Of a stretch of DNA of 8,398 nt, positions 1 to 7,150 are shown piece after piece (within the stretch, counting starts at the first letter, position 1; the number at the start of each line of letters is the position of its first letter). This DNA is from Chlorobiota bacterium (GTDB lineage Bacteria; Bacteroidota; Bacteroidia; Flavobacteriales; Flavobacteriaceae), in assembly GCA_013151975.1 (NCBI GenBank), contig JAADHG010000305.1, positions 1 to 8,398 on the forward strand, read 5' to 3'. The notes under the pieces were generated by a model. It was not told the DNA's origin. It did no database searches and worked only from the letters and a program-made list of their open reading frames with translations. The position numbers and the translations under genes are program-made.

Positions 1-1182
1 AAAAACTTCAACAATGACTTCACAATTATCAACTCCTTTTACATAGTTTGCTTGTTTTGCAAAAATTTTCATTTTTGGATTTTTTTCAAAAAAATCTTGA
101 AATATTTCTTCAATCTCCATGTTCTTTCTATTTGGTAACTGTGAAGTGATTTCTAATAATTTTTTGTCTCCTTCTTTATCAATTAAAGTTTTAATAAAAT
201 CCCATGCTTTTTGAGGTTGTTTGCAGGTATTAAAAACTACAATATTTTTAGGGTCTGAATAAGTGTAAACTGGGCCTTCATGATTATCGGGTACTTGTAT
301 TGGAAAAAAATCAAACTCAAAATCGTCTCGTTGTTTAAATTTCTCAACATGTCTTATTTCCCAAGGACCCGTCCATTTGGTAAGTATATCTTCAGTTATA
401 AATCGGTCTTGGCCAGCAGTTAAGCGTTCTTTAGAAAAATAGTCTTTATTATATAATTCCTGTAAAAAGCGAAAGACATCAATAGCATGTTTATTATTAA
501 AAGCTGTTTTGTTATCCTTTACCAGTGCTCCTCCATCAGATGCTGCTATATACAGAGAATAAAAATTGAAAAAACGTTCATACCATATCACTTTTACTGC
601 CGTATAGCCAACCCATTGATCTACATAGCCATCATTATCTTTGTCTTTTTTAATAGCTTTTCCTGCTTGTAAAAAGGCATCATAAGTATTTGGTAATCTA
701 GGTAATCCAAAATCAGTACTCAATCTTTTATTATAAATGGTCATGATTGGATTAATTTTCCACGGAATTTGGTATATATGTCCATCAGAAGATGTGATTT
801 CTTCTATTACTTTCTTAGTACATCTTTCTTCTATAAATTCGGTAAACCCTTCCAAGGTATCTAAAGGCACTAAAACACCTGCTTTTGCGTACATCTCTAC
901 ACTACCTTGCCACATATTGGCATAAATATCTGGTGTGGTTTTCCCTACTACAGATGCTAAGATGACTTCTTCACTAGTTTGTCCTTCAGGGATTGGTTGA
1001 AATCTGATTTTAGTTTCTTGCTTATTATTCCATTGTTCTACAAAATGCTCTGAAAATTCAATTTCACCTCTATTGTTTGACGACCAAAATAGAAGTGTAT
1101 CATCATTTTTGTTTTTTGAATTATTGCATGAATAAAAAAGCATTAAAATCAATATTACTATTATGTGTTTTTTGTTTATCAT
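1..1182 (-). CDS. ABC-type sugar-binding lipoprotein (extracellular solute-binding protein family 1), 3' end cut off by the window
   Basis: I translated this by hand: an open frame of 394 codons runs from the ATG at 1182 to the left edge with no stop. Residues 1-18 form a lysine-start, hydrophobic signal ending in FYS-C19, a relaxed lipobox, so it is probably a lipoprotein. The mature part has the layout of family 1 sugar-binding proteins of ABC importers: TPDIYANMW near 83-91, DGHIYQIPWKIN at 133-144 followed by TIYNK, an Asp-rich loop DKDNDGYVDQW at 180-190 resembling the calcium loop seen in many relatives, and TGPWEI at 271-276. Relatives usually have about 400-450 residues, so only a short C-terminus should be missing. 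It is last in the visible operon, 22 bp after the GH16 gene. The expected role is binding a mono- or oligosaccharide for an inner-membrane ABC permease. No permease or ATPase gene is visible; they may lie off the left edge. The family is confident, the ligand unknown. Confidence 0.9.
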   Translation of the reverse strand, partial: MINKKHIIVILILMLFYSCNNSKNKNDDTLLFWSSNNRGEIEFSEHFVEQWNNKQETKIRFQPIPEGQTSEEVILASVVGKTTPDIYANMWQGSVEMYAKAGVLVPLDTLEGFTEFIEERCTKKVIEEITSSDGHIYQIPWKINPIMTIYNKRLSTDFGLPRLPNTYDAFLQAGKAIKKDKDNDGYVDQWVGYTAVKVIWYERFFNFYSLYIAASDGGALVKDNKTAFNNKHAIDVFRFLQELYNKDYFSKERLTAGQDRFITEDILTKWTGPWEIRHVEKFKQRDDFEFDFFPIQVPDNHEGPVYTYSDPKNIVVFNTCKQPQKAWDFIKTLIDKEGDKKLLEITSQLPNRKNMEIEEIFQDFFEKNPKMKIFAKQANYVKGVDNCEVIVEVF

Positions 1183-1204
1183 AACTATTAAAAACAATCG
1201 TATT

Positions 1205-1969
1205 TTACTTTTCTTGATATACTTTTATATAATCGATTATAAATTCTTGAGGGAAAATTGTATCGTCAACTTCAGGTCCTCCAAAATTCCCACCGATAGC
1301 TAAATTGATAATGAGATAAAAGGGTTGATAAAAGGGCCAAATTTCTTCTGTTTTTTCTTTAGGTTTAAAAGTATATACTAGCATATTATCGACAAAAAAC
1401 TCTATGCTATCTACTGTCCAATTAATAGCGTAGAGATGAAAACCTGTTTCAATATCATTAATTACTGTTTTTTGTGTGTTTATGGTGTTACCATAGCTGT
1501 CTTTTGTATGCAAAGATGTAAATACTGTTTTGGGTTCTTTACCAACGTATTCTAGAATATCTATTTCACCACAGGCTGGCCAACCTACTTTATCTATATT
1601 AGCTCCTAACATCCAAAACGCAGGCCATAATCCTTTACCAATTGGTAACTTAGCACGAAGTTCAATACGACCATACTGAAATTCTTTTTTAGCTTTTGTA
1701 GTTATTCTTGTTGAGGTATATAAAGCATCTTGTTTCTTTGCTGTTATGATAAGCTTACCATCTTTAAGCTGATGATTTTTATTAGTATATAATTGTAATT
1801 CATTATTGCCCCAACCACAAAGATTAGGACAGCCATCTCCTAAAGCAAAATTCCAAATAGCTTCATTTAAAATGTCACCATCAAAATTTTCTTCCCAAAC
1901 TAACTTTTGAGACCGCATACTGCATGAAATCAATATAGACAAACTTAATATGTACAATAAATACTTCAT
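1205..1969 (-). CDS. GH16 family endo-beta-glucanase lipoprotein, laminarinase-like
   Basis: The protein has 254 residues, about one GH16 catalytic domain and nothing else. Residues 1-15 are a hydrophobic signal followed by LIS-C16, a good lipobox, so it should be membrane anchored; there is no acidic cluster after the cysteine that would argue for surface export. The GH16 core is plain: WEENFDG at 25-31, GCPNLCGWGNNELQ at 46-59, YGRIELRAKLP at 99-109, GLWPAFWML at 113-121, and the catalytic signature GEIDILEYVG at 134-143. By family knowledge E135 is the nucleophile, D137 the helper and E140 the acid/base; all are present. The WPACGEIDILEYVG context and GWGNNELQ stretch are typical of beta-1,3-glucanases (laminarinases), though licheninase-type mixed-linkage activity is possible. 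No carbohydrate-binding module or type IX secretion tail is present. It sits 36 bp after the SSS gene and 22 bp before the binding protein, in the same apparent operon. Confidence 0.93.
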   Translation of the reverse strand: MKYLLYILSLSILISCSMRSQKLVWEENFDGDILNEAIWNFALGDGCPNLCGWGNNELQLYTNKNHQLKDGKLIITAKKQDALYTSTRITTKAKKEFQYGRIELRAKLPIGKGLWPAFWMLGANIDKVGWPACGEIDILEYVGKEPKTVFTSLHTKDSYGNTINTQKTVINDIETGFHLYAINWTVDSIEFFVDNMLVYTFKPKEKTEEIWPFYQPFYLIINLAIGGNFGGPEVDDTIFPQEFIIDYIKVYQEK

Positions 1970-2005
1970 TATTTAAAATAACTCAACTCAATATTAGGTT
2001 TTAGA

Positions 2006-3655
2006 TTAAGAAAAATAAATATAGATGCCAACTACTAGAATACAAATAGCTATACCAACATGTTTTCCATACTGCCAATGTGTAATGTCAACTTGTTTAG
2101 TATATTCTTGTACATAAGCTTCTTTTCTTGGATAAAATTTACCAATCAATAACATAATAATAACATTTAATACAAATAAGATAGCCATGATATCTAAAAA
2201 ATGAGGATATGCTTGTGATTCAATTAGTGCTAAAGTATCTTGATTAGTTATGCCAGATTCTGCAGCTTTTTCAAGAGCAGTATTTACAAAATAGGGTTGC
2301 ATAATAAATTGACTTAAAATATACAATACTGATCCTGTAATAACGCCTATTTTTGCTGCAATAGCAGGAACTCTTTTCGTTAAATAGCCTACTATAATAA
2401 TTGTTAAAATGGGAATACTATAAATACCATTAACTTCTTGTAGGTAATCAAATAAACTTCCTGCATTGGCAATTAAAGGTGCAATAAACATGGCTGTAAT
2501 TGCTAAAACAATCCCAAACATCTTTCCATACTTAACAATCGTTTTTTCGTCTGCCTTCTTATTTATATGTTGCTTGTAAACATCTAAACCAAATAAAGTA
2601 ACAGAACTATTTAGCACACTATTAAACGAACTTAAAATAGCTCCAAATAATACTGCTGCAAAAAAACCAACTAAATAATCTGGCAGTACAAGATTTACCA
2701 ACATTGGATAAGCTTGGTCTGCATTATCCAAATTTCCTTGAAACAAATGAAAAGCAATAATACCAGGAAGTACCACAATTAAAGGTCCTAATATTTTGAT
2801 AAAGGACGCTAATAATAATCCTTTTTGACCTTCTTTTAAATTTTTCGCGCCTAAGGCTCTTTGAATTATTTGCTGATTTGTTCCCCAATAAAACAATTGC
2901 ACTAACATCATTCCTGTAAAAATGGTGTAAAATGGTACAGGATCTGTTAATCCACCCATTGATTTGAATTTTTCAGGATTTTCAATCGTTAACGTTGAAA
3001 TACCATCTAAAATATTTCCATCGCCGATAGCCATCAATCCAAAAACAGGAATTAAGACACCTCCAATTAACAATCCGATTGCGTTGATTGAATCGGATAT
3101 CGCTACGGCTTTCAGTCCTCCAAAAACGGCATAAATAGAGCCCACAATTCCAATACCCCACACACAAATCCAAATCGATTGTGTATGTGTAACATTTAAT
3201 AATTCAGGAATATTAAACATTCCACTAATGGCTAAAGAACCAGAGTACAAAATAACGGGTAATAATACTACTACATAACCTGTTAAGAACAACACAGAAG
3301 TTAAAGTTTTTGTAGTAACATCAAATCGTTTTGCTAAAAACTGGGGAACTGTAGTTAATCCTCCTTTTAAATACCTTGGTAATAAAAATAGTGCAGTAAC
3401 AACCATTGCAATTGCAGCAAGCGACTCCCAAGCCATCACTGAAAGCCCATTGGCATAGGCCGAACCATTTAGCCCAACAATTTGTTCAGTAGATAAGTTA
3501 GTAAGCAGCAACGATCCAGCAATAACGCCAGCAGTTAGACTACGTCCTCCTAAAAAATAGCCATCTGATGAATTTTCATCAGTTTTTCGAGTTGCTAAAT
3601 ATGAAATGACTCCTACTAAAAGTGTAAATCCTATAAAAGAAAGAATATTAAGCAT
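2006..3655 (-). CDS. SSS-family sodium/solute symporter, SGLT-like sugar transporter
   Basis: The 549-residue protein is highly hydrophobic, with about 14 likely membrane segments, and matches the sodium:solute symporter family. Motifs include GYFLGGRSL at 32-40, TNLSTEQIVG at 52-61, AYANG and WES at 66-78, YWGTNQQIIQRALGAK at 256-271, IKILGPLIVVLPG at 286-298, and GAILSSFNSVLNSS at 338-351. Aligned from memory to Vibrio SGLT, N53, Q58, E77, K287 and Q406 fall on the galactose-contacting N64, Q69, E88, K294 and Q428, and A339/S342/S343 on the sodium-site A361/S364/S365. The gating-position pair Y256-W257 is also kept, but N260 of vSGLT would be Q253 here and S91 would be A80. This strongly suggests sodium-driven uptake of a hexose or small sugar across the inner membrane. 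The gene starts 10 bp after the GH65 stop, so tight cotranscription is likely; it probably imports the glucose released by GH65. The exact sugar is inferred. Confidence 0.92.
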   Translation of the reverse strand: MLNILSFIGFTLLVGVISYLATRKTDENSSDGYFLGGRSLTAGVIAGSLLLTNLSTEQIVGLNGSAYANGLSVMAWESLAAIAMVVTALFLLPRYLKGGLTTVPQFLAKRFDVTTKTLTSVLFLTGYVVVLLPVILYSGSLAISGMFNIPELLNVTHTQSIWICVWGIGIVGSIYAVFGGLKAVAISDSINAIGLLIGGVLIPVFGLMAIGDGNILDGISTLTIENPEKFKSMGGLTDPVPFYTIFTGMMLVQLFYWGTNQQIIQRALGAKNLKEGQKGLLLASFIKILGPLIVVLPGIIAFHLFQGNLDNADQAYPMLVNLVLPDYLVGFFAAVLFGAILSSFNSVLNSSVTLFGLDVYKQHINKKADEKTIVKYGKMFGIVLAITAMFIAPLIANAGSLFDYLQEVNGIYSIPILTIIIVGYLTKRVPAIAAKIGVITGSVLYILSQFIMQPYFVNTALEKAAESGITNQDTLALIESQAYPHFLDIMAILFVLNVIIMLLIGKFYPRKEAYVQEYTKQVDITHWQYGKHVGIAICILVVGIYIYFS

Positions 3656-3665
3656 TATGTAAAAT

Positions 3666-5696
3666 TTAATTTATAACAAAGGTCTTCTTTTCAACACCAA
3701 TACCTTTAAGTGTTAGAGATTTCCATGTTGGAGGTAAAATGGGATTCTTTTGAATAATACCTTCATCTGTAAAATGTAAACCACCAAAACCAAATAATAC
3801 TATTTGAAGCATTCCTCCTGCACCTGTTACAAAATAGGGATTGTTACTGGTAGCTGATTCTGATAAAGCACCAAAAGGAGGTCGTTTATTAGGCTCGTAA
3901 CTTTCTTTAAAAAGGCTAAATGCCTTCTCTACATTGCCAAGTCTTGCATAAATTACAGCAAAAACAGATTTACCCATTGCAGGACCTTCTTTAGCAAGTT
4001 TTGGTTCGTAGTATTTTAAATCTTTAAGCAATGTCTCTTTATCGTTAATAATATTTAGAGGGTATGATAGTAGATTTACATCAGCTTGTTTAATTATTTC
4101 TCCTTTGTATTTACTATGTTCCATTGTAGTCCCATTAGGAAATTTGTGAATTAAAATATTGTTAGCAACTATATTCCAGTTTTTATTTGGAGGGATATTC
4201 AACTCTTTTGCAGCCAAGATTGCAAATTGTAGAGCAGTAATTGCAGAGCCATTTGTAAATGCATTATCATCTACATTTGGCGCAAATTCATTAGCGCCAA
4301 CAACGTTCTTTATAGTATAAGAACCATCATTATTCTTGGTTGTTCTACTTACCCAATAATCAGCTATTTCCTTTAGTGTTGGATATCCTTTTTCAGTTAG
4401 CCATTGTTTGTTTTTAGTTACCCGATAATAATTCCAAAAAGCAATGGCTACATCTGCTGTGATATGATGCTCAAAAGTACCAGTTAATGCCCAAGCTGGT
4501 GTAGCTTCTTCTCCAGTATCATCACTTTCCCAAGGAAACATAGCGCCTTTATAACCAAAATTGATTGCTTTTTGTTTCGCCTTTTCCAATCTATCATATC
4601 TATAATTAACAAGTGATCTTGCAATGTTTTGGTTTAATGCTAATAGCGGAGGAAACATCCATAATTCTGTATCCCAAAAAATATGTCCGTTATATCCTTG
4701 GGATGATAATCCCATAGGTGAAATGCTTAAATTTGAATCGCTTCTGGAAAACGAATATAAATGATAAAGAGCTAACCTAACATCTTGTTGAGATTGTAAA
4801 TCACCTTCAATAATGATATCGCCTTCCCATAAATCTTCCCAAAGACTTTTATGTTGATTTAATAAATCTGCTCTAGGTGTTAATAAATTAAATATGACAA
4901 AGCGTTCAGACTCATTTTGGGGATCAAAAAAATCTTGCGTAGAACATTGTGCTGCTGTCCATGCAAAATTAAGAGAAGTTCCTTTCTGTATTTCTTTTTC
5001 AAAAGACAGTCTATTGTCATATTCAGAAACCTTATTATGGATTAGTTTAGGTCTTTGATTCTCTCTACTAGAATTAATGTCATGCCAAATGAATGTAGCT
5101 GAAGTTCCAACAATATGTTTTCCCATTCTGCTCTTCGCAACTGTTTGAAGAATAGGCATTGTGGTTTCATTATCTTTCAAAACCCTAAATGTACTCAATG
5201 GATTTTGATATTCAGTAGGCGTTTCTATTTTACCAATTACCTTTACTTTAATTGTTTTTTTAGCATCAATATTAATATCAATATATCCAGAATAAGGTAC
5301 ATTCCGAAGCGCATAGATTGTATATGTTATATGTGCTTTATCTTTAAACTTGAATGAAGTAGTAAATCCTGCTTCTTTCATATTTAGAGTTTGTTTCCAT
5401 TGGCTAATATTATTTTCTGTTATTTTTTCACCATCAATTTCAATTTCAAGATTCCCAAAATTCATACCAAGCAGAATTTTACTAACATCATGGATACCAC
5501 CTTTGTCATATACATTATTCAAAATGATATGTTTTACTTCAAAAGGTTTCTCAGAAGGTAAGATGCCAATCCGACCATTGGCAACAACGATACCAGTATA
5601 ATTTGCAGTGTTGGTTGTAGATATATTCCAACCATTATTTTGTGCAAGAGTAATTGAAATGCTTAATGAAAATAGGATAAAGATTAGCTGCTTCAT
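3666..5696 (-). CDS. Secreted GH65 family alpha-glucosidase (possibly kojibiose hydrolase-like)
   Basis: The 676-residue protein begins with a signal peptide (residues 1-18, ending TLA before Q19), so it acts in the periplasm or outside. An N-terminal beta-sandwich covers roughly 20-270, followed by a linker and an (alpha/alpha)6 barrel of about 300-640 and a short C-terminal piece. GH65 marks are clear: GHIFWDTELWMFPPLL at 337-352, YRYDRLEKAK at 365-374, GAMFPWES at 384-391, GANEFAPNVDDNAFTN at 467-482, and KQADVNLLSYPL at 536-547. E470 fits the family's general acid. E613 in LSESAT is the candidate general base of an inverting hydrolase, and GPAMGKS at 571-577 resembles the GPAMT stretch of hydrolytic members rather than the corresponding part of cytoplasmic phosphorylases. 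Export also favours hydrolysis. A Flavobacterium johnsoniae GH65 enzyme is known to hydrolyse kojibiose (alpha-1,2), and this protein has a similar length and plan, but trehalose-, nigerose- or other alpha-glucoside specificity cannot be excluded. It is first in the operon, 85 bp downstream of a LacI-type operator. Confidence 0.9.
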   Translation of the reverse strand: MKQLIFILFSLSISITLAQNNGWNISTTNTANYTGIVVANGRIGILPSEKPFEVKHIILNNVYDKGGIHDVSKILLGMNFGNLEIEIDGEKITENNISQWKQTLNMKEAGFTTSFKFKDKAHITYTIYALRNVPYSGYIDINIDAKKTIKVKVIGKIETPTEYQNPLSTFRVLKDNETTMPILQTVAKSRMGKHIVGTSATFIWHDINSSRENQRPKLIHNKVSEYDNRLSFEKEIQKGTSLNFAWTAAQCSTQDFFDPQNESERFVIFNLLTPRADLLNQHKSLWEDLWEGDIIIEGDLQSQQDVRLALYHLYSFSRSDSNLSISPMGLSSQGYNGHIFWDTELWMFPPLLALNQNIARSLVNYRYDRLEKAKQKAINFGYKGAMFPWESDDTGEEATPAWALTGTFEHHITADVAIAFWNYYRVTKNKQWLTEKGYPTLKEIADYWVSRTTKNNDGSYTIKNVVGANEFAPNVDDNAFTNGSAITALQFAILAAKELNIPPNKNWNIVANNILIHKFPNGTTMEHSKYKGEIIKQADVNLLSYPLNIINDKETLLKDLKYYEPKLAKEGPAMGKSVFAVIYARLGNVEKAFSLFKESYEPNKRPPFGALSESATSNNPYFVTGAGGMLQIVLFGFGGLHFTDEGIIQKNPILPPTWKSLTLKGIGVEKKTFVIN

Positions 5697-5728
5697 AACT
5701 TATAATAATATTATGATTTTAAAAATAG

Positions 5729-5736
5729 CAAAGTTT
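5729..5736 (-). promoter_or_regulatory. Weak candidate -7 promoter element for the GH65 operon
   Basis: Read on the minus strand this is AAACTTTG, matching five of the six fixed positions of the Bacteroidota -7 consensus TAnnTTTG. It would place the transcript start about 25 nt before the GH65 ATG. No TTG box lies at the usual distance upstream, so this is only a suggestion. The same nine-base string CAAAGTTTT (plus strand) also occurs upstream of lacI at 6956. Confidence 0.2.
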
Positions 5737-5781
5737 TATTTCCCCCAACTATTATTTTAATAAGATATAGCTTTTAAGCAG

Positions 5782-5797
5782 ACGAAAACGTTTTCGT
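5782..5797. promoter_or_regulatory. LacI-family operator, perfect 16-bp palindrome upstream of the GH65 operon
   Basis: ACGAAAACGTTTTCGT is its own reverse complement over all 16 bases and is centred on CG, the usual form of LacI-family operators, where a hinge-helix leucine inserts at the central CpG. It lies 63 bp after the lacI stop and 85 bp before the GH65 start, the only sizeable spacer in the minus-strand gene run. It agrees at 13 of 16 positions with the site before susC. It is probably bound by the LacI protein encoded next to it; whether it represses or activates cannot be read from position alone. Confidence 0.8.
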
Positions 5798-5860
5798 ACT
5801 AGAAGTTATTTAAAAATAGATACTTTGGTTTTATTAAGCAGAATAATAACCATAAATCTA

Positions 5861-6886
5861 TTAAATAGGTTTAGTAGAATTTCTTGGAATAACCTTAGTT
5901 GCAATTTCTACAATTTCGTGTTTAATTGGTTCTCCATTTCTAATCTGATTGAGTTCATTGTATAATAAGGTAAAGGCCTTTCTACCCATTTCGTATCCGG
6001 GTTGATCTACCGTTGATAATGTTGGTGATGTGATTTTTGATAAGAACCAATTGCTAAATCCTATAATAGATATTTGTTCGGGAACTAAAATACCTAACTC
6101 TTTAAATCGTATTAAAACTCCAGTAGCTACAAGGTCTGTAAAAGAAAAAATGGCATCAACATCAGTATGATCATTAATAATTTTTGGAGCAATATTATAA
6201 CCATTTTCAAACGATAAACTATCACTAACATAAACAAGGCTATCATCAAATAAGATGTTATTTACTTCCAAAGCTTTTTTGTAACCCATAAACCTATCTA
6301 TAGTTGTTTGAGGTTTTAAAGGACCCCTTATATGTGCAATTTTTTTACAACCAGTATCAATTAAGTATTGTGTAGCATTAAAGGCCGCCGCAAAATCGTT
6401 AATAATAACTTTTGAGCAATTTACCGATCTGGATATTTTATCATATAGTACAACTGGAACGCCATCATCTATAAGACGATTTATATGTTTATAATTTACA
6501 GTCTTATCGGAAAGCGACAGTAAAATACCATCAACATTTTTTTCAATAAGTAGGTTTATTTTATTTTTCTCATCTTCATAGGACTCATTAGATTGAAGTG
6601 TAATAACCAAATACCCATGCTCACTCGCAGAATCAATAACACCATATATTATATTTGAAAAAAAATGATGCACAATTGTTGGAATAATCAATCCAATAAT
6701 TTTAGATTCTTGATTCCTTAAGCTTTGTGCAAATGAGTTTGGTTTATAATTTAAAGACGCAGCCAAAGATTTTACCTTTTTTTTAGTCTTCTCACTAATA
6801 TCAGGATAATCTTTTAATGCTTTAGAAACAGTTGCAGTAGAGACTCCTAAAGTAGCAGCAATTTTTTTAAGTGTGACTTTAAGCAT
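5861..6886 (-). CDS. LacI-family transcriptional regulator of the locus
   Basis: The 341-residue protein has the standard LacI/GalR length and order. The N-terminal helix-turn-helix is at about 5-24 (TLKKIAATLGVSTATVSKAL), followed by the hinge YKPNSFAQSLR at 47-57 with Leu56 in the position that inserts into the central CpG of operators. The periplasmic-binding-protein-like effector domain starts at KIIGLIIPTI (about 62-71) and carries DGILLSL, the hydrophobic strands of both lobes, and the GFSNW...TVDQPGYEMGRKA signature near its end, which is common in Bacteroidota members. The ATG at 6886 gives the usual few residues before the helix-turn-helix, so the start is well supported. The gene lies between the two units it probably controls: the GH65 operon downstream on the same strand and susC, divergent, 304 bp away. 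CG-centred palindromes precede both. The effector is probably a sugar from the pathway, not identifiable here. With no clear terminator after it, readthrough into the GH65 operon is possible. Confidence 0.93.
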   Translation of the reverse strand: MLKVTLKKIAATLGVSTATVSKALKDYPDISEKTKKKVKSLAASLNYKPNSFAQSLRNQESKIIGLIIPTIVHHFFSNIIYGVIDSASEHGYLVITLQSNESYEDEKNKINLLIEKNVDGILLSLSDKTVNYKHINRLIDDGVPVVLYDKISRSVNCSKVIINDFAAAFNATQYLIDTGCKKIAHIRGPLKPQTTIDRFMGYKKALEVNNILFDDSLVYVSDSLSFENGYNIAPKIINDHTDVDAIFSFTDLVATGVLIRFKELGILVPEQISIIGFSNWFLSKITSPTLSTVDQPGYEMGRKAFTLLYNELNQIRNGEPIKHEIVEIATKVIPRNSTKPI

Positions 6887-6916
6887 ATAGCAATTTTTTA
6901 GAGAATTAAAGTAGAT

Positions 6917-6932
6917 AAAAAAACGTTCTCTT
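6917..6932. promoter_or_regulatory. Weak operator-like site upstream of lacI, possible autoregulation
   Basis: AAAAAAACGTTCTCTT matches the GH65 operator at 12 of 16 positions and keeps the AAAACGTT core around a central CG. It begins 31 bases upstream of the lacI ATG, a place suited to autorepression. It is far less symmetric than the other two sites, and several of its matches are A in an A-rich stretch, so chance is a real alternative. Confidence 0.35.
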
Positions 6933-6955
6933 AGTGATAAAAAAACAGATTATTT

Positions 6956-6963
6956 CAAAGTTT
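6956..6963 (-). promoter_or_regulatory. Weak candidate -7 promoter element for lacI
   Basis: The minus-strand octamer AAACTTTG is the same near match to TAnnTTTG as the one before the GH65 operon. A start from here would give a lacI leader of roughly 60 nt and put the weak operator-like site at 6917-6932 inside it. No partner TTG box is seen, so the call rests on the repeat of the string at two sensible places. Confidence 0.15.
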
Positions 6964-7044
6964 TTGCGAATTGTAATGATTTTACAGGTTAATTATTGTA
7001 AATTATGTTGCTTTAAACTCTGAAAAGTAGGAAATGTATAATTT

Positions 7045-7060
7045 CCGAAATCGTTTTCGG
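7045..7060. promoter_or_regulatory. LacI-family operator upstream of susC
   Basis: CCGAAATCGTTTTCGG pairs at seven of eight positions of its dyad (only the T-T at inner position 7/10 fails) and is centred on CG. It shares 13 of 16 bases with the perfect palindrome before the GH65 operon, including CGAAA and CGTTTTCG. It lies 130 bp upstream of the susC ATG and 158 bp from the lacI start, so it most likely serves susC. Its likeness to the other site argues that one regulator, the adjacent LacI protein, binds both. Confidence 0.75.
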
Positions 7061-7131
7061 TTGTCTTTTAGACGTTTTTCTAATTTTTTCTTTCGTTTGT
7101 TCAAAAAAAAAACAAAATTAGCTACAAATTA

Positions 7132-7150
7132 ATAATCTTCCAAAGATTAT
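7132..7150 (+). repeat. Perfect 8-bp inverted repeat (hairpin) in the susC leader
   Basis: ATAATCTT and AAGATTAT are exact reverse complements separated by the three bases CCA, and the copy ends 40 bp before the susC ATG. As RNA this would be a short, AU-rich stem-loop followed by GUUUUAU. It is too weak in GC and in U-run to be a convincing terminator. It could be a leader structure, or a dyad bound by a second regulator. Confidence 0.5.

Noticed and set aside
487..925. Two short plus-strand open frames (61 and 62 codons)
   Set aside because: They lie opposite the continuous sugar-binding lipoprotein frame, resemble no protein I know, and have no start context; they are shadows.
2982..3173. 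63-codon minus-strand frame inside the SSS gene
   Set aside because: It is a shifted frame of the well supported symporter gene and shows Trp/Arg/Cys-rich nonsense composition.
5115..5601. Two plus-strand open frames (80 and 83 codons)
   Set aside because: Both are antisense to the GH65 coding region with no family likeness.
5774..5842. Direct repeat TTAAGCAGA at 5774-5782 and 5834-5842
   Set aside because: A nine-base AT-rich repeat 60 bp apart is readily expected by chance and links to no gene or element; recorded only as a coincidence next to the operator.
5858..5868. CTATTAAATAG dyad at the end of lacI as a terminator
   Set aside because: Five A/T-rich pairs with one-base centre cannot form a stable hairpin and no T-run follows on the minus strand.
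7066..7081. TTTTAGACGTTTTTCT as another LacI site
   Set aside because: Only the right half resembles the operators; the left half shares few bases and the dyad is poor.
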